A stretch of DNA of 64,000 bases, from positions 4,836,001 through 4,900,000 of the forward strand of contig JABYQN010000001.1 of assembly GCA_022606135.1 (NCBI GenBank), written 5' to 3'. A model generated the notes under the pieces. That model made no database searches, was not told the origin of the DNA, and saw nothing but the letters and a program-made list of their open reading frames with translations. Shown in pieces: positions 1 to 12,649 of this stretch. The position numbers and the translations under genes were made by a program. The stretch comes from Fomes fomentarius. Its lineage: Eukaryota; Basidiomycota; Agaricomycetes; Polyporales; Polyporaceae. The first letter of the stretch is position 1; each line of letters begins with the position of its first letter.

Positions 1-308
1 TCTTCCTTCTGTGCTTCCGGTGCTCACACACGGTCACCTTGAGACAGGCCATATATCCCATGGCGATCATTGTCCTCGTTGCGCTCAAGAAGTCGGAAAT
101 GGAGGCGTCCATGTCTACTCATTCTGGCGCGGCTACCACTACTATTCCCGTGTTTTCGACACATGTTATGAGTTCGCCGGCGAACAGGCGCAGCCAAAGA
201 TTCGCGGTTCCAATGGACATGGCGTCGACACCGGATACCGACTGTACGAGTGGAGCTATGATGCCTGGGGGCTCTGATGGAGGAAACGAGATGAAACGGG
301 GCCTTTGA
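1..308 (+). CDS. 3' end of a seven-helix membrane protein (partial at the window edge)
   Basis: Only the last exon is inside the window. A splice acceptor (GAGACAG) ends at 47 and the exon 48-308 (87 codons, TGA at 306-308) opens with AIYPMAIIVLVALKKS. The same start, AIYPTVI or GMYPTAI, opens the last exon of three other genes here (32061, 12458 and 60757), where it is the final membrane helix. It is followed by a polar, Ser/Thr-rich cytoplasmic tail of about 70 residues. I infer the end of another member of the multicopy seven-helix family described for 30596-32369. Function of the family is unknown to me; a receptor-like or sensor role would be a guess. The rest of the gene lies to the left of the window. 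Confidence 0.75.
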   Translation, partial: FLLCFRCSHTVTLRQAIYPMAIIVLVALKKSEMEASMSTHSGAATTTIPVFSTHVMSSPANRRSQRFAVPMDMASTPDTDCTSGAMMPGGSDGGNEMKRGL

Positions 309-857
309 GGTGCCGCCACCTCTGCCTCTGCGCTGCTTTCGCGGACATGGTCATGACGACAGAGACCTTACCCTCCGGCGGAACTGTCCCCTAGTGATAC
401 TGTGTAATTTGATGCAGCACTGGAATACTCGAATACGGCATGAGCAACTGAACAGTTGAGTGTATAGTGTTGCTCGTGGTAGTGCTTGGCCCGCAAGTCC
501 ACGCCCGATGTGATTCTCGCACTCGCACGCCGCTGGACAGCGCCTGTACTCCATCCGTCTGGGAGCATCGACTGAATCACTTTGAGCGCGTATGGTTGCA
601 TTACCACGTTGTTTCACGCCCGATGTGTGCAGTGAACATCATATCAAGCCAAATCGTAGCAGATAGATCTCACATAACAGATATGGGCGTCGCACACAAT
701 TTTGCGTTATTCGCGAAGGAAGGCCCGTCTCAGCGCCTAGAACATAGTCCCTGTTGGACTGCCATTGAAACATTTCAACAAGAAAGATCAAGCTACATAC
801 AGTACAGGTCACACAGCTTCTCACATGCAGTTGACAGCCCAGACTGCAACACCCGCT
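309..857. other. Intergenic, no gene seen
   Basis: Tail-to-tail spacer between the seven-helix gene ending at 308 and the P450 ending at 858. Open frames here carry no recognisable domain and overlap each other in several frames. I see no repeat shared with the rest of the window. Confidence 0.5.
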
Positions 858-3124
858 TCACCATCTCCCCTCAAGGCTCACCGGGAAAGAGGGCGGTGCA
901 GCAGTGTAATAATCTCTGCAATTCTGCTCGTACGCGTTCGTATCCCATCCCTCGCGGAGACGAATCCTGAACCGCTGTAAGATCGCGCACACGACCGTCC
1001 GCAGCTCAAGCATCGCAAGGGCCTTGCCTGGGCAATTCATGGGCCCATGCGAAAATGGGATCCAGGCGGTCTCGTTGTGCACGAACTCTCCACGAACAGG
1101 AGATGCGTTCTTCGGCAAGCCTGAGGCGGAAGGGGGCGGCGCATCCTCGAGGCGAAGTTGTCCGGATGCGATGAGCCACCGCTCGGGCCAGAACGTGTCC
1201 GGATACGTGAAGTTCCGGGCGTCGCGGTGTAGACACCAGGGCGACATATGCACAGTCGTCCCTGGCGGAATATGACTGGAAGGAAGAACAGGAGAATCAT
1301 GAGGGCGGCGTAGTGAAGAACAAATGGAACACAGCTTACAGCGAGCCAATCGTGAGACCGATGCCGTTCAGAGGAACACGTCGTTGAGTGCCTCCAGGGA
1401 CAGGCGGGAAAAGACGCATTGTTTCTTGACTGTGACGGGTAGTGAGCATGAGGTAGTGTAGTAGTAAGTACGAAGGACGGAGAGAGAGTGCCTACATGAC
1501 AGCGTGCAGATAGTGCATCTCGCGGTGAAGCTCGGTCGACGAGGGACTCTCCCCTTGGGGATAGAACCTATCAACCTCATTCTGAAGCTTCTCGTATGTA
1601 TCGGGATGCGCGAGGATGCAAAAGAAGAGGCTGATGAGGACGATGGAGGTAGTATCAGAGCCAGCGACCACTGCGAGGACCCCATCGTCAGTTAGCTGTT
1701 GGGGAGGAGGAGGTTCCTTGCCAGGCAGGTCTTCATTGTTCTGATCAGTGATGGGAGAATGACCTTCGTGAGATACGCGGATGGAACCATGGGTGAGAAA
1801 GAGACATACTAGATAATGGAAGAGATCCCGAGAGCTTGATCCTCGAGCGAGTCGTGTGGCCGCGAACTCTCGACCGCGCGTGGTGAGCGTGTTGAGTGGT
1901 CCTACCGCCCCTGGTATATAGGAGAGATAAAACCCAAGCCAGGGAACGTGCGTGAGAAACATCGCGAAGCTGTCCAGCATTGATGAGCATAAGGGTGTGA
2001 GCCGACATGAAGGAACGTACACCATTCCATGCTCGATGATCGACCACACGTTCGCGCTGTCGCCATCTCGGAGCAGCTCGGATCCGCCCCCAAACCTGAA
2101 ATGGACATGAGAGGCTATGGACACCGAAAGTGGGACGAAAGAGACAAGCTCACGCCATGTCGCACATGAAGTCATACCTAGTAATTCGTTGTGATTTAAC
2201 AACCAGTCTCGTCGAATTGGTGTTACTTACGAGAAATACTTTATCAACCTATCGAGAGCCACTTCACCGTGCTGCTCCTCGAGTCGTCGCACCAGCTGCT
2301 TCGTCCTCGTCATGATGATACCTTCGTACTCTTTGATAGCGCCTGGGCTTAGACCACGATTCCAAGCACGCCGACGCTTCGCATGCTCCTCGTTGTCCTG
2401 GATGCCGATCATCGAGATATGCTCGTCGGACATAGAGCCGCCGATGACGTCTGAAAGAGGCAAGTGAGCAAGATCGACTGGTGCTATAAGCGTAATCTTA
2501 CATGGACCCTTCGGAAGACCAAAGACGCCAAGAATAGGAGTAACAAGAGACGCATCGATAATGGACAGATCATTTGGTCCTGGTTGTAACGATGACAGAT
2601 GCAATCTCCAGTTGGTATGTGCGTAGTTTTTGCTCTGGACGACATTGTGCTCACCGAATCGAACAACGTCACCATGGAGCGCATGGAGATCTCGGATATC
2701 TTTGCACCTTTTACCGCTGATGGACTTGAGGGCGGGAACCAGAAACGATATCCTATGAGACACTGGGCCTGGATAACGATAGAGGGGATGTAGAGGTGAT
2801 AGACGGTACAGAACTACAGAAAGGATCAGTGCTGCCAAGTATGTTTCGAAGAATACGAGAAACGTGTGAAGAATCGGTGGTGATGGGGGGCGGGATGTGA
2901 GTGCATAGTAGGTAGTCGTCAGCGTTGGCGGGCCGAACAGGAGCGCGAAGTGAACGCTTAAGCGGTACGTCTCGTATTTGCGAAACACTTGGTGTGCAAC
3001 CTGGAGACTTCTGTCAGCTTGAGCAGCGTGGGCAGATGAACGAAGCTTGGTGTACCATAGCACAGGCAACATTGACGGTCACCGGCAGGACCGAGAAGTG
3101 CGAACTGAGGAATTCCAGAGTCAT
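858..3124 (-). CDS. Cytochrome P450 monooxygenase, intact, ten exons
   Basis: Haem-thiolate monooxygenase, expected in the ER membrane. Exons read on the minus strand: 3056-3124, 2655-3000, 2502-2579, 2231-2450, 2154-2177 (a 24-nt micro-exon), 2021-2095, 1810-1969, 1496-1740, 1340-1429 and 858-1275; they sum to 1725 nt, exactly 574 codons plus stop, with every junction GT-AG and in phase. The start at 3124 was chosen because it gives a short exon whose splice joins VAHQVFRKYETY in frame, matched by the neighbour at 7605. Two hydrophobic N-terminal segments precede YRYPGP. I-helix AGSDTT is near residues 350-355, the K-helix ETMR at 408-411, FWPERWL, and the haem loop FSHGPMNCPGK with Cys near 517. 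Substrate is unknown. The gene resembles Agaricomycete P450s often annotated as 'high nitrogen upregulated'; I cannot assign a CYP family. Tandem paralogue of 5335-7605. Confidence 0.93.
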
Positions 3125-5334
3125 ACTGAAGCCAAGTGGTATGTATACCAGGTTTAATGTCGTCCTATATGAGCCCGACGAGTTCCTCGGCGCTGGAGTA
3201 TGAGTGTGGAGAACGAAGTGTGGGTGGTAGTATTTCGACAACTCCAAACTCAGAGGAAGACGCGTGGCACAGTGCGAGCGCGCAGGCTGGGGATCGCGCC
3301 GAGTGGTGATCTGTTCACATGCACTACTAGATGCTGCAAAATAAAATAGCCCAAGTGCGGGATTCTCGCATTCACAGTAGGTAATAGTGAGGATGTAAAA
3401 AGCACAGACATGACTTCGCCAACAACGTGCTGGCATTGACTCGGACATGCCATAGCAACTTGAACTTGAACTTACTAAACCGCCATGATTTGTTGAGAGC
3501 GCCCGGCTCAACTTCATACACGCAAGCGAACAGTTCGGTTGTTTGCCACAATGTCGAACCATGAACAGGCCCTTGCCAGGCTCTTGCGTACCAACATACC
3601 GCCGAGGAGACCTGTCACAACCGTCTAGTGTATAACTTTGTGCCTCGGTCATCAGAAGTTCGCCTCCGCGTCATGCTGCATGCTCACGGACCCGAGTCAA
3701 CATCCGGGGACAGTGAAGGTAGGTTCTTTTACGTCATGCCAGTCGCCCATGCTCATTGCCAGTGCCAGGTAGTGTAACGTTACTAACGTCTGCGTACTAT
3801 GAGCGAGACACAAAATGGGGATGCTAGTCGCCACCCGACGACTATGCCCCGATTGTCATGACCGTCATAGTGACGGCGGGGCAAGCATTCCGGGGTCTAT
3901 GTCTATCTGACAGCTCAGCGCCATAAGGTAGAGTGTGCTTTACTCTACTCTCTAGAGCTCCAACTCTAGTTGATCATGTATCTAACCTTGCGCAGACAGA
4001 TTACCCCAGTTACCGCAATCCACATTCCAATTATATTGAATGTGTGGAGCATGGCGGCGGGGAAGACGAGGCACGTTCCCGTACGTCTGATCCCGATATC
4101 CTGCAATAACGATTCGACTTACTTTATTGCTTTTGCGCCAAGCGGCCGACTATCGCAAGTGGGGAGGCGTCGTCAATACATCTTTGTCATAGCTGTTGAC
4201 AGGCTCTTCGGGATCAGACCAGGGACCAGGCAAAGCAGGTCAGATGCCGATCTCATCCTGATTTGTCTGTGTGGCTTTTGGTGAGTGCGTACATACGCTC
4301 TTGTGCTACACCGTTGTGCTTCTCGGAGCACAAGCCCGTCTGAGCGTAGTTGTCCCGATAACATGAAGCAGAATGCCCCGATCAGCGTGACTGGTGGACT
4401 CGATTCTTTCTGGCGATCGAGGTATGTTGCTTCGCGGTCGCGCTCCGCTTTAGGGATTCTTAATTCATTGATGCATGCGCCAGTCTCTCGTCGCCCTTTG
4501 TCATATCCACTGACTAGTATACTGGTCTCCGACACATCGGTGGCCGGCTGTAGATCGCGCCCACTCAGCGCCGGAATCCTTCCCTTCCACACGTTGTCAA
4601 GAGCGACATATTCTCGATTGAATCGCTCAGGCTGGTAGTGATCGTGCAAGCTCAAGATGACAGCTCGAACCCGGTTTTCACGCTGAATGCAAAGAAATAT
4701 GTCACTAGTACACATGGGAGACACTGTTCAGAATGCTGTTACTCGGATGCTCTGCTTTCGACTCCTCGCCTTGACGTGTAGATGAGAGGTACAGCCTGTA
4801 CATGTCGCAGATGTCTAACATATAGTGAAGTCCGAGGCATGTCGGACTGCGCGGGAGAAGCGGGAGAAAGGGTCCATGTGGGGCGCACGAGGTTATGACT
4901 GGCGGCGCCGCGCTCTGCAATGCGGGGCTGGGAGCTTCCAATTGCAGGATCATTCTGTAGTGGATTTACTCTATGTCCAGGAACGGAATGCATACATAGA
5001 ACGAGGCTCGCAAATATATCCTTGCCAATGTGGCGCTCAGATGGAAAGAACATCGCTGCCGCATGCATATGAAAGCTCCATCGGCAACCCCGGCCATATA
5101 GGGTTTATGTTACTCAAGTTGGGAGAAACTGTGCATGTGTTGAACATCAATAACATCGCTACAGGTCAATAGAGGAAGTAAAAGTAAGCAGCCACTAGTA
5201 ATCAACCACAATACACGAGGTACTACAATAGACGAAAACGAGATACAAACGACTGGGTATTGAAGATGCGAGTTAATACAAGAGACGACTTGTGAACACT
5301 ACCCTATCAGCCTAGTCGATCCCTTCCACTGATG
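3125..5334. other. Intergenic region between the two P450 genes, no gene assigned
   Basis: About 2.2 kb between the start of the first P450 and the stop of the second. The longest open stretch is 4173-4724 on the minus strand (183 codons); it shows no domain, no convincing intron-exon pattern and biased only weakly. The first ~200 bases left of 3124 should hold the promoter of the first P450 on the minus strand. Nothing else recognised. Confidence 0.4.
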
Positions 5335-7605
5335 TTATTGCCGCACTTCCACAATCACAGGAAGCTCAGGTCGTGAGGCAACTAAGTAGTCCTTGAAGTC
5401 GCGCTCGTATTGGTTCAGGTCATATCCATCCCGAAGGTGGAACCTGAAGCGCTGAACGAGCGCACAGACAACGAGGCGCATCTCCATCATTGCGAAGTTC
5501 TTTCCGACGCAATTCATCGGTCCGTGGGAGAAGGGCAGGTAGGCGTCCTCGTTGTGTACGAAGCCCTCTGGCTTCGAGGCTATTGCAGAGTCATCGGCCA
5601 TGGCGGAGAGGAGCCAGCGTTCCGGCCAGAACTCTTCAGGGAAGGGCGCGAAGCTGGACGGGTCCCGGTGGAGCGAGTAAGCGTGCACCCAGAACGCGGT
5701 GCCAGGAGGAATGTACCTGATGAACGAACGTGCAGTCCGGTGAGTATGACGTGCTCTGGGATGCCTAGACATAAATGCTCACACAGAGCCCGCAGTGACT
5801 CCGCGGTCTCCAGCAGGTAGTTTCCGCTGAGAACCCCCACTCCAGGAGGGAAGAGTCGTAAAGTCTCATTGCTGTCGACGTCAAATTGGCATGTCAAGAC
5901 ACTTAGCGAGTAGTAGATCAAAAGACATACATGGTGGCGTCCAGGTATATCATGTCCCGATGCCACTTGGTGTCGACAATATCCGATCCGGGCGGGTAAT
6001 AGTGATCGACCTCCTCTTGCAGCTTCACGTACTTGTCCGGACAAGCCATGAGGCAGAAAAACAAGCTTGTAAGTGCCCAGAAACGGTGTCTGCGCCCCCG
6101 ACTATCGCGAGTATACCGTCGCTAACGACCTGGGGTACGGGGGAGGCTGCGAGTCGGGAAGATCCTCGTGGTTCTGTAGGTTGTTCTCAAAGTAAGTCGG
6201 TAACCTGAGCAATCGAGGACATCCTACGCACGAGGAAGTGGAAGAGGTCTCGGATCTGACTGCCTTGCCTGATGCGCTGCACAGTGAACTCCTGGCACCG
6301 GTTGAGTAGAGTTTTGACTGGCTTGGTTGCAGCAGGAATGTGCCCGAAGTATATTCCAAGCCAGGGGACGTGGCCAAAGAACGTCATTGCGCTGTCATTG
6401 TCCGTCAACATTACAGTCGACACAGAAGGCCAGAGTAGTGAACGTACGTCATTCCTTCAGTGAGGATGGACCAGACGTTGTCGTGATCACCGTCGCGCAG
6501 TAGCTCAGAACCGCCACCGAAGCTGTACAGACATATTCGTTAGTGTGAAAGTGCTAGGCCGGTGAAAGGGCATTGATAGTACGGACGTCATGTCACACAT
6601 GGCATCATAGCTATAATAAATCAGCTGAGCTCCTCACCCGAGCGTGCAAAGGAGACTCACGAGAAATAGTCCATCCACTTCTGTAGGCTGACCTCCTGGC
6701 CACGGTGTTCCTCGAGACGTTGTACAAGCTGTCGGGCCCGTACTCCAACAAGCTCTTCGTACTGGGAGACAGCATTTGAGGTGAACGCGCGGTTCCATGC
6801 CCGACGACGGAGGAGGTGGGCCCGAGTGTCTTCGATGCCAATCATTGGCAGATTTTCGGTAGTGAGCATGCGACCGATGCCCTCTGAGCGGCGTAGCGGA
6901 GAGTCAAGAGCGTACAGAAAAGAGAGTGGGAGTCGGTATGAACGGACAGAGCTTGAGGTGAGAAACAAACTTACGTGGGCCCTTCGGTACTCCAGTAGGA
7001 CCCAGCAGCGCCATGACAGCTGACGGCTCGCGAATCGACAGCTCATTGGGACCTATTGGCGGTGTTGTATGTCGGCGGTCAAGTAATCGGAGAATGCGGT
7101 GGCAGGGAGCAAGGAGGATAGTGACATAAAGAACTCAACGTACCTATTCGGACGACATTACCGTACTTCTCGTGAAGTGCCTTGTAGTAGCGGTGTTGAC
7201 CCCCTGATTGCGAGAGCACAGCCATCCACAGCTTCGAAATTTTGCATCCCAGCGGACCTGGGTAGTGTGCGAGGGGGTGGATTGGAGAGAGTCGGTAGAG
7301 CACGATGGCGAACGCCAGGGTGGCGAAGTAAATAGGGAATGCCAGGCTCAAGGTGTGAAAGAGAGTGCAGTATAGTACTCGAGTGGCATTAGATGTCGCA
7401 ACGAGGGCCGGGGGGAGGAAAAGAAGGGCGAGATGGATGCCTATGCTGTAGGTCTCGTACCGGCGAAACCCTTGATGAGCGAGCTGGGTGCGCGTTCCCC
7501 GCATCAGCTTTGGGAGAGAAGATGACCCAAGTGAGGTGAGCTTCGCTGATGACTCACCAGCGCTGCGGCGGAGGCAAGAATCCCCGTACAGGCATCGGGT
7601 GACAT
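5335..7605 (-). pseudogene. Cytochrome P450 paralogue with two one-base frame breaks
   Basis: Tandem copy of the P450 at 858-3124. All nine introns are at the same places: exons 7558-7605, 7144-7483, 6975-7052, 6661-6883, 6587-6610 (again 24 nt), 6448-6522, 6232-6391, 5931-6173, 5785-5871 and 5335-5716. Each exon differs from its partner by a multiple of three except the eighth, 243 against 245 nt. Inside it the frame changes twice: after NHEDLPDSQPPP at a G run (6139-6143 on the plus strand) and between the I-helix GGADTVS and SLFFCLMACPDKY at 6075-6077. Everything else is open and well conserved: HPLAHYPGP, ETLR, FWPERWL and FSHGPMNCVGK with the haem Cys. The second I-helix Thr is Val. Either a very recent pseudogene or two assembly errors in homopolymers; with 2 nt restored the frame would be 553 residues long. 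Confidence 0.88.
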
Positions 7606-10600
7606 GCTGTAGGAAAAATGAGCGGATGGCATGGCGGTTATGCCTAGCTGGATGGGGTGAGATGAAAGAGAACGGTGCGAACTGGAGTCAGCTAGCGGTT
7701 AGTAGAAATACTAGTTGGATCGGCACCTCACGGCACCTTGTCCTTCCTCGACAGCCGGGGGAGGACGGCTGACCAACGGGACGCGCGCAGAAATTCCACA
7801 AATTCCTGTTCGATCTCAGCCTCAGCGTTTGACGGGTCTCGCTTGCATACTACGAATAGCTCAAGTTCCATGAGGTCAGGGAATCGATCATGAATTCAAT
7901 GGATGGGTGACGTCGACGTGAGCGGCACGAAAACTGCTGCGTGAGACACGATCTTAGGCAGTTGGTCCGCTGGCGAAATCCCCGGAGGCCGAAGAGGGTA
8001 AAAAACCTGACGATCGTACCCAGGCGTCGTAGTTGGCTCATCTCACCGTCACATAGCGCTATGTTCCAGATAATCTAGAGTCTCAATGTGATCTTTGGAA
8101 ACCTACGAAGTTAGCCAACCGGAACACATTACGGGAGTAAAATGAATGCGCACTTGTGAATGTGTATCTGTACCTTCCGTGAGAATGTCGAGGGAACCTG
8201 CCGGGAATAGAACAGAATTAGATATGGGTTGCTTTCAGTTGGATGCCTGGATCGAGAAAGTGGGCGAAGATCGCTGGCACAAGCAAACAGGAGGATAGGC
8301 ACGGATCCAAGTACCGTGGCCGATGTGCCCGGTAACTAGGCTCACCTACCTCTACTTCTTGCTCCATCCCCGGACTTCAGCAACGGTTCTAGCATGTAAT
8401 CGCTGTGCTGGAATTCAGCGGCATGGTAGGTGTGTGGTTTCATACTACGACATCGGCAGATCTGAGCGGGAATAGGAAGAGAAGCACGGCATTGCAAAAT
8501 CGTTCACAATACACTTGTTGCTCGACTATTGAATGTGCCGGTGCGGGGGTCGAAAGAGAAACGGTTCGGCTCGGGGCTTGCAAGGATGGGAAGGTCGAGT
8601 TCTGAGAACGTCCTCGGCGCCGTGCTACACTCTACTTCCACTTCCGTGCATGTCCATATGCTCGCTGAGCGGCCGCGTTGGTATTCGAAAGTCCGCTGAT
8701 TCCGCAGTCTGTACCTGCAAGACAATGAAGAGGAAGCCTGGATCGGGTCGACGAGATCAGATTGTCCCCGTACTTCTTGGAAGGCGTTGCGGCTACGCTG
8801 ACAGGAAAAGACGATATCACTGCCGTCGGACAGTGCAGCCGTAGCGAACGGAGCCTTGCCGGATATTATACTCGCATACTCTCAAATCGGGAGTTGTGAA
8901 AGTTTTCGGCAATTATAGCTGGTCTAGTGGGATGCAGCCGGCTACTAGCGCTCCCACGAATTGATGTTAGCATAGTCATAACAATTAGGGAATCATGCCG
9001 ACTTACAACGAGCAAGTTGCGAGTATCCGTATGAGTCCCAAAGAGAGGTGTGGCTGTTATCAACGGACAATCTAGATTAGGATATCGTGATAGCCGCTCG
9101 TGACGGCACCACACTTCCAGCAAGTGGCGAATAATGACTGATTCCTTTCTGCTCACTAGTACTGTCGTATGGGAATTCGGTTCTGATTCTATGTCTCCCC
9201 AGCCCGCTGTGAGCTGGCGTGAAACAGAGCTAGTACTGCTGGAGCGCTGATATCCGCCCTGAGTGTACGTATGCTACACTGCCGAAGCTGAAGACATCCG
9301 GTAAGTTCACCTCCGGTTGTCTTTCGAGAGCCAACCCCCGGAAGACCGACTCGGCTGGTAGTACAGGCGTTGCTCAAGACGGGCTTCTAGCCTACAATGC
9401 CGTCCACTCGCTATCACTGAAACGACTTCCATGTCGCTCCTTCCTCCGTCTGCTACCATCATGAGCACGCTCACCCGTCCCTTGAACCTGCAGACAGGTC
9501 GCTTGACCTGCGGTGAAACTAATAGACAATATCAAATACCTGATGCATCCGGCTGGGAGCAAGAGCTGTGGTCGATCCATGCTCAGAATTTGCCAGTACT
9601 CGGAATCTGACATGGATGAGGATGCATCTGACTCGCGATCTCGTCACCGGACTTACAGCGTAGGGTGCACCAGGATCCATGCGTCCTAGTCACCGTTCCC
9701 CGCTATCCCGCGCTGCCCTCATCAAACGTGACCAGGAATGCGCCGTTCGCACAGCCTGCGCTCTCCGGGTGGGACTGTATCCTAGGCGTCCTCACGATCT
9801 AGCAACTCATTCCGCGTAGAACTCTTGTGAATTACTGACGTTCATAGACAGGCCACAGATCAAATGTTTCACTAAGAGCGCGTGCGTTACCAAGCGCAAT
9901 TATGGGGTGCGCCTACGGATTCCCCCGCGAGCCTCCTGAGTCGCTATTTCTTCCTACATATGTCCGTGCCGCTCGCTGTACCATGGGCAAACACATCGAG
10001 ATACTAACAATTGAGATGTACACAGCTCTCCGCACGCCAAGTATAAGTTTGATGTGGTGCGAGGTATGCCGCAATCCCCCTCATCTCCTCTCCATCATAA
10101 ATGTATGACTATGTCTCCAGTCCTGCTTGCGCCTGATAGCCCCAATGGACCATTGAGACTGAAACAGTGCCTCTCAGTCTGTGCTGCGCCATCAAGGCGC
10201 ATACGTCTCGATTCCAGATATTAGCGTCAGTATATGTGTAAAAACATCATCGAAAGGGTCGTATATGGAAAATTGCTATGAATTTAGATCACGAAAACAT
10301 CTGCGCCCCGTAAGTGCAGACGTGGCAGTCCAAGTCAAGTGTCGTTGATCCAGCCTTGGCGTCGTGTGTGAGTGCATCGTAATTTACGGGAGGCTCCTTA
10401 GTTTGCATGGTTTTAGCCATGAGAGTGAGCTCGAAGTTTGGCGGTCCTGTTAGACCGTGATGGCGCGATGACGTAGGAGGAATTGTTTTCCAAGTATGGC
10501 AAGCGGTTGAGGGCTATGGCTTTTGATCCTAACAAGACCAAACAGACACCGCATCTGGCAATTTCTTGCAATAGAACTCTCATGTATACCACGGCATCTG

Positions 10601-11023
10601 GTCGTCTCCTTGGAACATAATACTGGACATTGCGTCACAGCATGTTCGCGACAGTCTACGGTATGTCCTACAAGTACCTTCCTGCCATACGCAACTTCTT
10701 GCAAGTGGCATTACTATGACTGCCGGCGATGCCCGAGCACCTTCAAGTCGGCGCACTCTACTGGTACGCTTTGATATAGATAAGTTGCTCCTAGGCTATG
10801 ATCTCCAAAACTCATGTTGGAGGTGGAGGTATTATAGATGATAACTCCCGGTTTCCCACGTCGCGGTCAATAGTCAGTGATCTTGTTCACGTGCTCGATG
10901 ATTGTGCATCGCCCCTTGAAAGTAACTTCGTTTCACGAGGTATGTTTCTCTAGTGCACCTGTCTCTTCCACTTTTACACTCTCGCTGCTCAGTCGATTGC
11001 CGGTAGATCTCACCCTAGGCGGT
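7606..11023. other. Long gene-poor stretch containing one dispersed repeat copy
   Basis: No coding region could be supported over about 3.4 kb. Open frames are short, overlap in several frames and show no domain or splice structure. The only structure I can point to is the dispersed repeat at about 10109-10510, entered separately. The last few hundred bases should contain the promoter of the gene starting at 11024. Confidence 0.45.
10109..10510. repeat. Dispersed repeat, copy 1
   Basis: About 400 bp that recurs in the same orientation at 25499-25990. Shared blocks include CCAGTCCTGCTTGCGCCTGA, the ATACGTCTCGATTCCAGATA block, CAAGTCAAGTGTCGTTGAT and CGTGATGGCGCGATGACG, in the same order. Spacing differs by small insertions, so the copies are not recent. 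No coding content or terminal repeats seen. Origin unknown; it may be a decayed mobile element or part of an old segmental duplication. Confidence 0.7.
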
Positions 11024-12649
11024 ATGACCGTGACGCCTAGACTCGTCACTCAGCCGGGGCTCTTGCCGCCTATTGGATTGAAGCAGACAGCGAATGAATC
11101 AGACGTCTATCTGAGCGGCCTCTGGACATATATTATTACCCTTATACTCTCGACGCTATGTCTAGGTGAGATACCTCCTGCGCCCTAGGTACCAGTTACA
11201 TGCGACTCTAACCTTTGTTCGCTCTTTACAGGAATCTTCTCGGTCCTTGCCTTTTTATCGACCATTGTACTCGTGTAAGTGTCTTTTCGACGCAAGAAGT
11301 TCTCTACGTTTGGGAGCTTGACAATTGCCCTTGTCATCTGCAGTCAGAAAGGTCTCCGTCGCAGGGCTACCGTCATCCTTCTCACAGTGATCTTCATCAT
11401 GTATGTCTCCACCGCAGCGACATGGTGCACCCACCTCCTCAACGCCATCGGATACCACACCATCGTGCAGGCGTACTCGGCCCAAATGCGCTGTCAGTGC
11501 CAGCTAGCTAGCAGATGGGATGTTGACATCCGTCACCTCCTGGCCTGATATGTGCCCATCCTTCGGATACGGCCTTCCGGGGCCGATCCATGCTCTCACG
11601 CTGTGCGCCCCGACCATCATCCTATCTGTCAATGTGCGTTCTTCTTCCCGCTTTACCGGCGACGTCCGTCCCTGATGAAACCCGAAGGTTCTCCTTGGTG
11701 ATGCCATCGTCTGGTGGCGGGTGTGGACAATATGGCCAGACAGCCTTCTCGTTCGCATGTCGTGTATAGTTCTTCTCGCTGCTACAATGGGTGAGCTCTT
11801 CTCCGAATTCACCATGCGTATGTCATGAGATTTAAATCCTCAACTATTGAACGATTTTAACACGGACAGAGATGAGCATCATGGACGCCAATAATTCATG
11901 TCCGACGGAAGCGTTCTTGCCGCTGATGCCTGGGAACCTGTTGGAGGTACCTTCTGGTGCGCTCTTCCAGAAGAATCTGTTCGGGCTTACCGCCTCTGTT
12001 CTCTCCTTGGCGACAAACTTTGTGGCAACCGCACTCATTTCGGTTAAAGCTTGGTGCGTGTTCCATCATGTCTGGGACTGTCAACGTCAATGACACCGGC
12101 CGTGAGTAGGGAGCACCGCATCTCCGTGGAGCGCTTCTCCAAGTTACGCAGGAGCTCCCGCGTAGAAAGAGTTCTCGTCCTTCTCGTAGAGTCTGGCTCT
12201 GTGTACTGTCTTCTGTGGGTGCGTCACGACCTCTATGACCCCAGGTCACCGAGTACGGACATTGACCCTGATCTTTACTGCGAATCAGATTGTTGTCGTT
12301 GCATATCAGATGCTTTGGCAACTCAAAGGTCTTGATGCGACTGAGCAGCAGATGTCTGAATTTGACTATTTCATCAGAGCATGTCTTATTCCGCTCGTGG
12401 TACGTGCCAATGATCCTCCTCGTCTGTGCTGAAGCTGAAGTATGCACCGTGACGCAGGGGATGTACCCGACGGCGATCATACTCCTTGTGGTATCGGACA
12501 AGTCGCATTTCAGCACGACTTCAGTCTCTCTCACCGGTGAAGGATCATCGATCTCGAGCATCCGTTTTAGGTACACTGGTGACAACGAGGGGAAGGACAG
12601 TATTACTATAGGTCTGGACCGAGGCTACGGTCAGGGCGATTCAGCCTGA
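11024..12649 (+). pseudogene. Seven-helix membrane protein gene with a frame break and a lost splice acceptor
   Basis: Member of the family at 30596-32369. Exon lengths match that gene closely: 11024-11165 (142 nt, identical), a 43-nt exon, 11344-11633, 11688-11790 (103 nt, identical), 11871-12053, 12110-12218, 12259-12399 and 12458-12649. Signature blocks are KGLRR at the third exon, LLGDAIVWWRVW, SLATNFVATALIS, ERVLVLLVESGSVYCLLW and GMYPTAII. Two defects are visible. Exon 3 is 290 nt where 1 modulo 3 is needed, and the frame shifts at GGG 11517-11519 (one G too many restores LTSVTSWPDMCP). The acceptor before exon 7 reads TACGG at 12254-12258 where the copy at 60473-62361 has TACAG. The start was chosen for the conserved 142-nt first exon. 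Probably a decaying gene; the two defects together make a pure sequencing explanation less likely. Confidence 0.72.

Noticed and set aside
467..970. Plus-strand open frame of 167 codons over the P450 3' end
   Set aside because: It overlaps the conserved last P450 exon in antisense and has no domain.
4173..4724. Open frame of 183 codons on the minus strand between the P450 genes
   Set aside because: No domain, no paralogue in the window, no flanking exons, and overlapping open frames on the other strand; length alone is not enough.
858..7605. P450 pair as part of a secondary-metabolite cluster
   Set aside because: No terpene synthase, polyketide or peptide synthetase, transferase or transporter is visible within the window; tandem duplication explains the pair.
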